A stretch of DNA of 64,000 nt from an uncultured Rubrobacteraceae bacterium (GCA_902806065.1 CADCVE010000077.1:1-64000); one strand, 5' to 3'. Positions 8,474 through 16,050 are shown, counted from the stretch's first letter. The notes: generated by a model not told the origin, from the letters alone. Numbers and translations are program-made.

Positions 8474-8965
8474 ATGACCGACCTACAGAAGCTCCGCGAG
8501 CGGCTGCACAAGGAGATGGAGGTCCTCGTAGACCGCACGGTAGACGAACTCACTGAGGAGACAGCTGCCCCCACCGGCCGCGACGGTCACGCACCACACG
8601 GACTGGTGACCCCGCAGCGCGTCGAGGAATTGCTGAGCGAGATCTCCGCCGCCTACTCGAAGCTCGGGGCAACCAAGCGCAAGCTCTCCGAAGCCGAGAG
8701 CGCCGTCCGCCACCACGAGCAGCGCGTCCGCGTCGAGAAGCGCCAGCTACTCACCAACGCCAAAAACGAGCGCGTCGCCGGGCTCGTCCTGGACGAGGCC
8801 CTCGCCACCGAACAGTACCGCAAGCTCCTCAAGAACAAGGAGAGCGCCGAACTAGACCACTTCGAAGCCCGCGCGGAAGTAGACCGCCTCCAACTCTCCG
8901 TGAAGCTCCTGCGCGTAGGCACGGCACCCGGCGGAGCCCCCGAGGAAGGGAGAGACGACAGGTAG
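8474..8965 (+). CDS. Coiled-coil protein, longer paralogue of the preceding gene
   Basis: A 163-residue product whose residues 50-155 align with nearly the whole preceding protein. It has an extra N-terminal region of about 45 residues, rich in charged residues and containing GRDGHAPHGL. AAGGAGG lies upstream of the ATG at good spacing. The pair probably arose by tandem duplication with later divergence. No enzymatic motif is seen. Confidence 0.65.
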   Translation: MTDLQKLRERLHKEMEVLVDRTVDELTEETAAPTGRDGHAPHGLVTPQRVEELLSEISAAYSKLGATKRKLSEAESAVRHHEQRVRVEKRQLLTNAKNERVAGLVLDEALATEQYRKLLKNKESAELDHFEARAEVDRLQLSVKLLRVGTAPGGAPEEGRDDR

Positions 8966-9085
8966 AAGAGCGCACCCGCTACCGGCCGCATCGGGCGACG
9001 TGCCCCCCACAGCCGACAGAGGCGTCTACGCCTCAACCGCAGAGCCAAAGGCGAAGCCACGCGAGGACCTGACGAAAGGAGCGGA

Positions 9086-9429
9086 ATGAAGACCCCCGGA
9101 GGCTCGACCACCCGCGCCACCCTGCTGCTGATCATCATGGCATTCCTCGCCGGCGTCCTCGTCACGCTCTCCGCCCAGCACTTCCTCGGTTCAGACCGTG
9201 CCGTCCCCTTGGTCGTGGACGCGTCGGATCCCGATGTGCTGATGCCGGGGATCTCACCCGAGGAGATCCCCGCTTCGACTGCCGCACGATGGAGAATCTC
9301 ATCTGCGGCCGGGATAATCCCCAGGGCGTCGAATCGGGCCGCTACGATGAAGAGGGCCAACTGGTCGATCCCGACCAGGTTCTCGGTGACGGCGATACGA
9401 GCGCGGTCCCCGGAGGCCCGAAGACATGA
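9086..9429 (+). pseudogene. Frameshifted single-TM protein gene of the island
   Basis: AAGGAG precedes the ATG at 9086. The first frame encodes a membrane anchor (TLLLIIMAFLAGVLVTLSA) and an acidic segment ending PGISPEEIP. From about 9271 the +1/-1 shifted frame continues with FDCRTMENLICGRDNPQG and GRYDEEGQLVDPDQ to a TGA at 9427. That sequence looks far more protein-like than the continuation of the first frame, which becomes Arg-rich. A single-base deletion near 9270 would explain this; a sequencing error is also possible. Confidence 0.45.
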
Positions 9430-9584
9430 TCAACCCCAACGCCCACCCCGCCTTGTTGCGCTTCACCGACGACGCCCTTGGCGGTGAGGACTCATCCAGC
9501 GACGCAGTGCCCCCAAAGCCAATCAACCCTCCTTGCGCGACGCGACGCGAACCCGATCCGGCCGCATCTTTGATACCTCCGTAA
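9426..9584 (+). CDS. Small ORF overlapping the preceding stop
   Basis: A 52-residue frame starts at an ATG that overlaps the TGA at 9427 (ATGA) and ends with TAA-TAA. It begins MINPNAHPALLRFTDDAL and is Pro/Asp-rich. The overlap is the only support for translation. It could also be part of the damaged upstream gene. Confidence 0.3.
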   Translation: MINPNAHPALLRFTDDALGGEDSSSDAVPPKPINPPCATRREPDPAASLIPP

Positions 9585-9658
9585 TAACTCCCAAACCAGC
9601 CAAAAACCCCCGCTACGGTCAGGTTTTGTAGCTCCCCCGGCAACGGCTCTTTACGTAT

Positions 9659-9674
9659 GAGAATATGTATTCTC
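9659..9674. promoter_or_regulatory. Perfect palindrome upstream of recombinase fragment
   Basis: GAGAATA-TG-TATTCTC is a 7+2+7 inverted repeat in a locally AT-rich stretch, 25 bases before the TTG start of the recombinase fragment. It may be an operator for an element regulator or part of a recombination site. Confidence 0.4.
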
Positions 9675-9698
9675 GCAAACGATTAGGAGGCCGGAGCG

Positions 9699-10400
9699 TT
9701 GGAAGTGAGAGATCTCGCCGCCAATAGGGCCGAAATCGAGGTTCTGAGCGGCTCGTCGAAGCTCGCGTGGGTCGAGATCCCTCCGCCGGAGAGGCACCCG
9801 GCGCTCGTCTATCTGGCCTCTCTTGCTCCCGGTTCGAGGCGGACGATGCGGGCGGCGCTGGAGACGGTGGCCAGGCTCGTCTCCGGGGGACGGGCGACGG
9901 CCAGGGACCTCGCCTGGCATCACTTGCGTTACCAGCACACCGCCCTCGTGCGCACCGCCGTCGCGGAAACCTACGCGCTGGCGACCGCGAACAAGATCCT
10001 CTCCGCCCTCCGGGGCGTCCTTAAAGAATGCTTCCGTCTCGGCTACACGCCGGCTGAGGACTACCACCGGGCATGTGACCTCAAGAGCGTCCGGGGCTCC
10101 GACCTGCCCAGGGGCCGCGCTCTCTCCCACGGAGAACTCCGCCGGCTCTTTGAAGTGTGCGCCCTGGACGCCGTCGAGGGCAAGAAAGCCACCATCGGGG
10201 CCCGCGACGCCCTCCTAGAGAACTACGCTTGTACGGCGCCTGAGGCTTTGAACACGCTGGCGCCTGAAGAACGCCAACAAGTTTATAGGATATTACGGTT
10301 GCGAGCAGCAGTTACGATGGATGGGACAATAGATGTCAGTGAAGTGTTTGGGGAGGAGGACTTGTTTTTTCCCACAGCAACGCCATCCTCGAAGCTATAG
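9699..10400 (+). pseudogene. Chimeric recombinase fragment: tyrosine recombinase N-part fused to serine integrase tail
   Basis: AGGAGG lies eight bases before the TTG. Residues 1-150 are the SAM-like core-binding domain of a phage-type tyrosine recombinase (SLAPGSRRTMRAALETVAR region, then GRALSHGELRRLFEVC at the start of the catalytic domain). The catalytic Arg-His-Arg-Tyr residues are absent. From about residue 167 the protein instead matches the extreme C-terminus of the serine recombinase at 53.5 kb: LLENY, LNTLAPEERQQVYRILRL, DGTIDVSEVFGE against LLERY, IDTLTPDERHRVYKMLKL, DGTLEVSGVFGE. The join lies at GCGACGCCCTCCT, which also occurs in the serine recombinase gene at 53514. It cannot be an active recombinase. 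Confidence 0.75.
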
Positions 10401-10423
10401 AGACGAAGAAATATGGTGGGGAG

Positions 10424-11641
10424 TTGTCGGAGGAAACCGTCCGTAGGGTAGTCGAAGGCTACACCTCTGGCGCCGTGCCCGATTACCAGATGTCGGCGCT
10501 GCTCATGGCGGTATTCATTCGAGGAATGAGTTACGAGGAGACGCTAGACCTCACACGGACGATGGCGGAGAGTGGGGCGCAGTATTCGTTTCCGGAGTGT
10601 TTGGACAAACATTCGACGGGCGGGGTTGGAGACAAGATCAGCCTGACCTCCCTCCCTATCGCCGCCGCCTGTGGCGCACCGGTAGCCAAGCTCTCCGGTC
10701 GCGGCCTCGGGACGACCGGCGGCACCATAGACAAGCTACATTCCATCCCCGGCTTCTCTTTCGACCTCTCGGAAGAGCGCATGAGGAGACAGGTCAAAGA
10801 GATCGGGCTCGCCATCACCGAGGCGGGAGACCTGGCCCCGGCGGACAAGGCCATCTACGCCCTCCGGGACACGACTGGAACCGTGGACTCGCTACCTCTC
10901 ATCGGCTCGTCCATCGTCTCCAAAAAGGCCGCGACCGGCGCCGGCTATCTACTCTACGATGTGAAGTCCGGCTCGGGGGCGTTTATGAAGAACGCTGATG
11001 AAGCGCGCGAGCTGGCCGAACTCCTGGTACGTTTGAGCAAATCTCTCGGTGTAGAGGCGACTGCCCTGATAACAGCTATGGACGAACCACTGGGGAGTGC
11101 CGTCGGCAACGCCCTGGAGATCCGGGAGAGCGTACGCTTTTTGCGCGGGGACCCCTCCCCCGCCGACCTCTCCGAGAAATCCCGCACCGTAGCCGCGCGG
11201 CTCCTGAAACTTAAAGGCATCAACGACCCCGAGAACACGGTCGAGAGAGCTATCTTTTCCGGCGCCGCCTACGAAACGTTCTTGCGGTTCGTGTCGGCCC
11301 AAGGCGGAGACGTGAGAGCCCTGGAGCACACCCCGGTCTCCAGCAAGGTGCGTGAAGTAGCCGCGCCACAAACCGGCTACGTAGCGCGGTTCGGCGCTCT
11401 GGGCATCGGCCACGCGGCCCTGCTTCTGGGTGCGGGAAGGCAACAGAAGGGCGACAAAGTCGACCCGGGTGCGGGAGTGGAAGTCCTCCTCAAAACCGGC
11501 GACAAGGTCGAAGAGGGCCAACCGATAGCGCGGCTCTACGGGGAGCGTAACGTGGAGAAGGCCGCACAGATCGTCCTGGAATCGCTGGAGATATCTAACG
11601 CGCCTGTAGGCCGTCCCCCTGTTATTCTACGGAGCCTGTAA
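10424..11641 (+). CDS. pdp: Pyrimidine-nucleoside (thymidine) phosphorylase
   Basis: The product phosphorolyses thymidine and uridine/deoxyuridine to base and sugar-1-phosphate in nucleoside salvage. The signature region KLSGRGLGTTGGTIDKL is intact, as is the phosphate-binding DKHSTGGVGDKISLT stretch, and the C-terminal PYNP domain is present. The length fits the family (about 405-435). The start is unclear: homology continues upstream (AILEAIETKKYGGEL) to about 10379, where family members have their initiator Met, but here the codon is AAC and no ATG/GTG/TTG precedes it in frame. The TTG at 10424 would drop about 15 conserved residues. The 5' end appears to have been rewritten by the adjoining recombinase remnant. 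Confidence 0.85.
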   Translation: MSEETVRRVVEGYTSGAVPDYQMSALLMAVFIRGMSYEETLDLTRTMAESGAQYSFPECLDKHSTGGVGDKISLTSLPIAAACGAPVAKLSGRGLGTTGGTIDKLHSIPGFSFDLSEERMRRQVKEIGLAITEAGDLAPADKAIYALRDTTGTVDSLPLIGSSIVSKKAATGAGYLLYDVKSGSGAFMKNADEARELAELLVRLSKSLGVEATALITAMDEPLGSAVGNALEIRESVRFLRGDPSPADLSEKSRTVAARLLKLKGINDPENTVERAIFSGAAYETFLRFVSAQGGDVRALEHTPVSSKVREVAAPQTGYVARFGALGIGHAALLLGAGRQQKGDKVDPGAGVEVLLKTGDKVEEGQPIARLYGERNVEKAAQIVLESLEISNAPVGRPPVILRSL

Positions 11642-11650
11642 AGAAGCTAG

Positions 11651-11729
11651 TCAGCAGTCAGTAGAGCGCTAGCGGTTCACAAGTATCTAGCGGCCGTCCG
11701 AAACCAAAGAGCTGATACCTGACTGCTGA
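11651..11729. repeat. Long-loop inverted repeat between pdp and deoD
   Basis: CAGCAGTCAG at 11652-11661 is the reverse complement of CTGACTGCTG at 11719-11728, with about 57 bases between. It may form an intercistronic structure or be a degenerate dispersed repeat. There is no T-tract, so it is not an obvious terminator. Confidence 0.4.
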
Positions 11730-11755
11730 TAGCGCCAACCGAAGGGAGGCCAACC

Positions 11756-12472
11756 ATAAGTCCTGTTCACGTGCGGGCGGAGCCAGGGGATTTCGCCGAG
11801 AGCGTGCTGTTGCCGGGGGACCCGCGGCGGGCCGAGTATATTGCCGAGAACTTCTTCGAAGACGCGAAGCTCGTAACCGCGGAGCGTGGGATGCTCGGTT
11901 TTACCGGCACCTACAGAGGCAATCCAGTCTCCGTCCAGACGACGGGGATGGGCTGTCCGAGCACCGCCATCGTGGTGGAGGAGTTGATCGGGCTGGGCGC
12001 GAAGAACCTTTTGCGGGTCGGAACCTGCGGTGGTTACCATCCGGAGATGCAGCTCGGGGATTTGGTGATCGCTACGGCCGCCACCGCCCAGGACGGGACG
12101 GTCTCCAGCATCACCCAGGGCGTCCCCTACGCTCCGGCGGCGCACTTCGACCTCGTACACGCCGCCTACCACGCGGCCGAGGAGGCCGGACGCAAGCCGT
12201 TCCTCGGCCCCATAGTGAGCGCGGATTTATTCTACGACCCGGAGGAGGACCCGCAAGCACTGTGGCACTCTCTAGGGGTGCTCGCGGTGGAGATGGAGGC
12301 GTCGGTGATCTTTACTCTAGCGGCGATGCGGGGGGCGCGTGCGGGCTGTCTGCTTACGGTCTCGGACGCTATCGGCTCGAACAAAGTCGAGCGCATACAA
12401 GACAGCGTCCTAAAAGGCGCCGTGGACGAGATGGTGACACTGGCGCTCGGGACCCTCGAAGCTTTACACTAG
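11756..12472 (+). CDS. deoD: Purine-nucleoside phosphorylase, DeoD type
   Basis: A hexameric-type purine nucleoside phosphorylase. The phosphate-binding segment LLPGDPRRAEYIAENF, TTGMGCPSTAI, RVGTCGG, the purine-site VEMEAS and the catalytic-Asp motif SDAIG are all visible. It splits inosine, guanosine and their deoxy forms into base and (deoxy)ribose-1-phosphate, complementing pdp upstream. DeoD proteins begin M-x-P-H-I-x-A-x-xGDFA. Here the matching N-terminus (SPVHVRAEPGDFAE) is preceded by ATA at 11756, eight bases after AAGGGAGG. ATA therefore looks like the real start, while the GTG at 11771 lacks a ribosome binding site and would trim conserved residues. Confidence 0.88.
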   Translation: MSPVHVRAEPGDFAESVLLPGDPRRAEYIAENFFEDAKLVTAERGMLGFTGTYRGNPVSVQTTGMGCPSTAIVVEELIGLGAKNLLRVGTCGGYHPEMQLGDLVIATAATAQDGTVSSITQGVPYAPAAHFDLVHAAYHAAEEAGRKPFLGPIVSADLFYDPEEDPQALWHSLGVLAVEMEASVIFTLAAMRGARAGCLLTVSDAIGSNKVERIQDSVLKGAVDEMVTLALGTLEALH

Positions 12473-12566
12473 GACGCCTCGGGGGAGCTGTGGCAGGAGA
12501 ACTCGGGACTCGCGGGCGGCGGTCAAAACGCCCGGACGGGGTCCGTGGAAGGTAACGGTACAGACA

Positions 12567-13925
12567 TTGACGATCCTCAACGAGTCGGGCACACCGGACG
12601 TCCTCTCCCCTCTATATGGCCTCCACGCCCTCGCCGGGAGGCTCCCGGACGCCCTCCTCGTCGTGGCGGGCACCTGCGCGGATATCCACCTTGCCCAGTC
12701 GCTCTCGGTCCCCCTCCCCGGAGCGCCCGCGGACCCGCAAGGACAGAATGATCACAACGGCGACAGTCTCGGTGTTCACCCGAGGGTTGTATTCATCCTC
12801 CTCGACCCGGATGAGGAGCCTTCGGGCGGCGCGCTTGCCTCCCGTGTGATCGAGGTGGCGGCGGGCTTCCGGCATACGGATCTGGTGCTGCTCGTCGCCT
12901 GTCGCTCCGCCGCCCTGCTCGGCTTCGACGCCAGCTTCGAGGCCGAGCTCGCCGAACGTCGTCTGGGCCTGCCGGTACGGGCCTTGCTGCCAGACCTCGT
13001 TACCGGCGGCGTCCTGAGCACGAACCTGGAAGACGCCGCGGTCCGGGTTCTCCTGGATCTCTCCCCCAGCAACGTCCCCGAGCCGGAGGAAGCGCAGCCC
13101 TACTACTCAAAGGGGGGCCTCCTCGGGAGACTACCATTGCGAAGCAGACCCGGGCGGAGGACGGGAGAGACGGGAGTCCGCCGCCCGGTGGTCCTTCTCG
13201 GCGCGCTCCCCAGCTCCCGGCGGGAGCTCGCGCGGGAGTTCGCGCGGGTTGGGGTCGAGGTAGCCGGCGGGCTCCCGAGCGCGCAGGATGAGTGGCTGCC
13301 TGACATCGGTGAAGGAACGGTCGTGGCGGCGATGGATCCCTATCTTACGCGGGCTTGCGGGACCACCGAGGAGCGCGGGGCGAACCTGGCCCGGAGTCTG
13401 TTCCCGATCGGGGTGGACGGCACGGCCCGTTTTATTCAAGACGTCTCCGCACTCGCCGGGCTAACGACAAGCGAGGCGGGTCGGGCTCGTCAGGTCTGGA
13501 AGGGCCTGGATCCCTTACGGAACCGTATTCGGGGGAAGCGTGTCTTCTTCACCGGGGACACGGGCCTCGAAGTACCGCTTGCCCGTTTCCTGGCCGACGC
13601 CGGAGCGGTCGTCCTCGAAGTCGGGACGCCGCGGCTGGACCGGCACTCCCTGGGCGCGGAGCTCTCTACCCTGGGCGAGGACGTGGACGTCGTGGAGTCC
13701 CCGGACTGGCGGGCGCAACTCGCGCGAGTAGACGCCACCCGGCCGGACGTGGTAGTAGCCAGCCCAGGGCTCTACGTGCCGCTCGTCGCGCGAGGATACC
13801 TGTGCCGCTCCTCACTCGAGCTCCTCTCCCTGGGTGTACACGGCTACGAGGGCGCCCGGCGAGTCCTGGAGCTCTTCGCCCGGACCTTCGAGGGCGCCGA
13901 GAAGCTCGACGCCCTCAACTTGTGA
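12567..13925 (+). CDS. BchN/ChlN-like nitrogenase-family subunit
   Basis: The 452-residue protein has the shape of the N subunit of dark-operative protochlorophyllide reductase (DPOR): a cluster-binding N-terminus, two Rossmann-like nitrogenase component-1 domains, and similar length. LLVVAGTCADIH aligns with the second cluster-ligand segment of BchN (Cys37 here), and LLVACRSAALLG with the third (Cys112). The first ligand cysteine of BchN has no counterpart; the aligned stretch is VLSPLYGLHALAG. An insertion lies at residues 50-75. The TTG start follows GGAAGG. The BchB-like gene starts 8 bases after this stop, so the two form one complex. Rubrobacter BchN/BchB homologues have been reported, as I recall; the substrate is unknown. 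Confidence 0.7.
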   Translation: MTILNESGTPDVLSPLYGLHALAGRLPDALLVVAGTCADIHLAQSLSVPLPGAPADPQGQNDHNGDSLGVHPRVVFILLDPDEEPSGGALASRVIEVAAGFRHTDLVLLVACRSAALLGFDASFEAELAERRLGLPVRALLPDLVTGGVLSTNLEDAAVRVLLDLSPSNVPEPEEAQPYYSKGGLLGRLPLRSRPGRRTGETGVRRPVVLLGALPSSRRELAREFARVGVEVAGGLPSAQDEWLPDIGEGTVVAAMDPYLTRACGTTEERGANLARSLFPIGVDGTARFIQDVSALAGLTTSEAGRARQVWKGLDPLRNRIRGKRVFFTGDTGLEVPLARFLADAGAVVLEVGTPRLDRHSLGAELSTLGEDVDVVESPDWRAQLARVDATRPDVVVASPGLYVPLVARGYLCRSSLELLSLGVHGYEGARRVLELFARTFEGAEKLDALNL

Positions 13926-13932
13926 GGGCCTT

Positions 13933-15396
13933 TTGAGGATACTGCGCGGAGTTTACGAGGGACCGGGGAGCCACGGCCTCCTGCGGTTGGCGGCGAGCAT
14001 GAGGGGAGTGCATGCCGTTCTGCGGGCGTACCCGGACGAGTGGTACTTCCCGGCCCTTTATGGGGCGTGGACACGCACGGGAGAGCCGGCGCCAGTCTCT
14101 TTGAGCGCGGTGCGCGAGCCTTCGGGCGGATCGTGGACAGCAGGAGACCCCGCGCGGGACCTCGCGAGGATGGCGCGCAGCCGGCCCGAGGCCGAGGCTT
14201 TGATCTTCGCACGCTCCGAAACTGCGCTGCTCGCGGGTGAGGGGACACCCATCCTCTCCCTCCCCGAGAACCCCGAGACCGGCCTCTCACCGAAGCTCAT
14301 CACCTGCGAGTGGGAATCGCCGGAGGTCCGGGAGGTCGAAGCGAGCGACCTGGGGCTGGCGGAGCTCGTCAGAGCCCATGCCAAACGCCAGCAGAGGAGC
14401 CCGGCCCCGACGGTCAATATCTTCGGGCCGCCCGTCTTTGGCCCGAACGCGGCAGCGGAATTCTCCGAGCTAGAGCGCACCCTGGGCCTCGTCGGGATCG
14501 GGGTAAACGCCCGGGTGCCGCTGGGGACGACGGTCGCGGACCTCTCGCGGCTCCCGCGCGCGTGGGCGAACGTGGTCCTTTACCGGGAGGCGGCAGAGGC
14601 AGCGACGCTGTTCCTGCAGGACGAGTTCGGGATGCCGCGGGTAACCACGCCTCCTATAGGGTCGGTCGGGACGGGGGCGGTCCTCAGGGCCACCGCCGAG
14701 TTGTGCTTTCTAGACCAGAAGTCCGTGCGTCGGGCGGTCTGGGCGGAGCTCTCGCGCACGGGGAAGCTAGCATGGTACGCCAGGCTGGCGGTCCCCGAAA
14801 CCTTCAGGGGACGCCGTGTCGCCCTCTTCGGGGACCTCACCTACACTACCGGGATCGGCTACACCCTGGCCCGCGAGGTCGGGATGGAGGTAGTGTGGGC
14901 GGGGACGTACCTCACGCACCTGGAGAAAGACTTCCTCTTCCACGCCGGCACCTTCACCGAGGAAGCGTTCGTCGAGGACGACCCCGAGGCGGTCGCCACC
15001 CGCGTCCAGGAGACCGTCCCCGACCTACTTATCGGGACGCACTTCGAGAAGGAGGTCGCCGAGTCTCTGGACGTTCCTTTTCTACCGTTGTGCCCCCCGG
15101 TCCTCAAGCACCCGTTCGTGGAGAGGCCCCTCATGGGCTACGCGGGCTCCAGCGAGTTGGCCGACGCCCTGGAGAATGCTCTGGAGAGTGCCTCACGCGG
15201 AGTCCGCGCCAGAGCGCGCGACGAGAAGCCCGAACCCGAAGCGCGGGGTCCCCGGTGGACCGGGGAGGCGCTAGCGGAGCTGGAGGAGATACCAGCCTTT
15301 TTGAGGGGCAGGGCACGCAGGCTCGCGGAGGATCACGCCCAGGCCGTAGGCTCCTCCGAGGTCACGCCACGCATCCTCGAAGAGAGCCGCTTCTGA
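13933..15396 (+). CDS. BchB/ChlB-like nitrogenase-family subunit with PCP_red domain
   Basis: A 487-residue partner of the preceding gene. The N-terminus (VYEGPGSHGLLRLAASM, VHAVLRAYPDEWYF) aligns gap-free with BchB; the BchB cluster-ligand aspartate 36 is Glu36 here, preceded by Asp35. NIFGPPVFGPNAAAEF, GIGVNARVPLGTTVADLSRL, LYREAAEAA, FGDLTYTTGIGY and EVVWAGTY all have BchB equivalents. The C-terminal 55 residues form the PCP_red module (WTGEALAELEEIPAFLRG). The Asp of the BchB S-V-D motif before FGD aligns with Val (ARLAVP). The TTG start is preceded by GAGGG; a start farther upstream would overlap the BchN-like gene. No BchL reductase gene is in the window, so an electron donor must come from elsewhere. 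Confidence 0.72.
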   Translation: MRILRGVYEGPGSHGLLRLAASMRGVHAVLRAYPDEWYFPALYGAWTRTGEPAPVSLSAVREPSGGSWTAGDPARDLARMARSRPEAEALIFARSETALLAGEGTPILSLPENPETGLSPKLITCEWESPEVREVEASDLGLAELVRAHAKRQQRSPAPTVNIFGPPVFGPNAAAEFSELERTLGLVGIGVNARVPLGTTVADLSRLPRAWANVVLYREAAEAATLFLQDEFGMPRVTTPPIGSVGTGAVLRATAELCFLDQKSVRRAVWAELSRTGKLAWYARLAVPETFRGRRVALFGDLTYTTGIGYTLAREVGMEVVWAGTYLTHLEKDFLFHAGTFTEEAFVEDDPEAVATRVQETVPDLLIGTHFEKEVAESLDVPFLPLCPPVLKHPFVERPLMGYAGSSELADALENALESASRGVRARARDEKPEPEARGPRWTGEALAELEEIPAFLRGRARRLAEDHAQAVGSSEVTPRILEESRF

Positions 15397-15470
15397 ACCG
15401 GCATTACGAGCCGTTATAATCCGGCTGCGAAAGGCTACGAAGAGCGTTTCTCTAGAGGGAGCAACCAGCG

Positions 15471-15740
15471 TTGGGAATAAGGGACTTTATCGAGCACCTC
15501 CGGGAACACCGGGAGAAGGTGCAGAACACGGAGGCACTCCCGGAGGCCGAACGCGCGGAGGTGCTGCGCCAGGCCGAGATGATGGTCGGGATGGCGGAGG
15601 CGGCGGCCAGGGAGCTGGAATCGGTCGTGAACAACCGCCGCGTCAACCTCCCCGAAGAGCACGCCCTGCGCTTCGCCCAGGATATTTTCCTCTACCTCAT
15701 CGACGAGGAGGAGAAGGTCAAAGAGAGGCTACGCCAGTAG
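15471..15740 (+). CDS. Small acidic helical protein of unknown function
   Basis: An 89-residue, almost wholly helical and charged protein (MGIRDFIEHLREHREK start), starting from TTG after GGGAGCAACC. It has no Cys or His cluster. It lies 74 bases after the BchB-like gene, with a TATAAT-like sequence between them, so it may have its own promoter. Function unknown; a partner of the BchN/B-like complex is possible but only by position. Confidence 0.6.
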   Translation: MGIRDFIEHLREHREKVQNTEALPEAERAEVLRQAEMMVGMAEAAARELESVVNNRRVNLPEEHALRFAQDIFLYLIDEEEKVKERLRQ

Positions 15741-15785
15741 CCATCTGACGCGCCTGCCTGGAGCTTTTAGCTAGCTTTAGCTAGC

Positions 15786-15803
15786 GGCGCCTCCTGCGGC
15801 GCC
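15786..15803. terminator. GC-rich hairpin between convergent genes
   Basis: GGCGCC-TCCTGC-GGCGCC can fold into a hairpin between the small acidic protein gene and the convergent Tat lipoprotein gene. A doubled TTTAGCTAGC lies beside it. It is a plausible shared terminator, but there is no clean T-tract on the plus strand. Confidence 0.35.
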
Positions 15804-15807
15804 TGCC

Positions 15808-15972
15808 TCAATCGTCATCGTCGTCGTCTTCATCTTCCTCACCGGCGCAGCCGGCGACGAAGAGCACCGCGGTTGCCGAGATGCTTGCCAGACCGAGCTT
15901 GAGAAAGCCGCGGCGGCTGATCTTCTCCCTGCTGGTCTCCCGCTGGGCGTTCTGGGCCTGCTCGGTCTTCAT
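15808..15972 (-). CDS. 54-residue Tat-exported lipoprotein with poly-Asp tail
   Basis: The ATG at 15972 follows AAGGAGC. The protein has a twin-arginine motif (SRRGFLKLG, residues 19-27), a hydrophobic stretch, a lipobox VAGC (Cys42), then only GEEDEDDDDDD-type acidic residues to the stop. Such a product would be exported folded, lipidated and left as a short acidic tag on the membrane surface. It could bind metal cations or partner with a redox protein. It is too short for most gene finders but has every hallmark of a real gene. Confidence 0.65.
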   Translation of the reverse strand: MKTEQAQNAQRETSREKISRRGFLKLGLASISATAVLFVAGCAGEEDEDDDDDD

Positions 15973-16050
15973 CTTTGCTCCTTCTCATCTCCCCGGACGG
16001 TCTCCCCAATATTATTCCAGAAAGTGGCGGAGAGTGGCAGTCTCGGACGG

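Larger units (their letters stand above)
7679..10400 (+). mobile_element. Remnant integrated element between lexA and pdp
   Basis: This stretch separates lexA from the nucleoside phosphorylase gene. It holds only small unknown genes with phage- or plasmid-like traits: a GPYWYFRY domain protein, two paralogous coiled-coil proteins, a frameshifted membrane-anchored gene, and a chimeric recombinase fragment at its right end. I infer a decayed integrative element. The right boundary lies at about 10360-10381, inside the start region of pdp. I could not identify a left attachment site. Confidence 0.5.

Noticed and set aside
12567-15396. True nitrogenase NifDK or chlorophyllide reductase BchYZ
   Set aside because: The N-terminal BchB pattern, the NIFGPP...PLGTTVADL segment and the PCP_red C-terminus fit BchB; no P-cluster cysteine set of NifK is seen.
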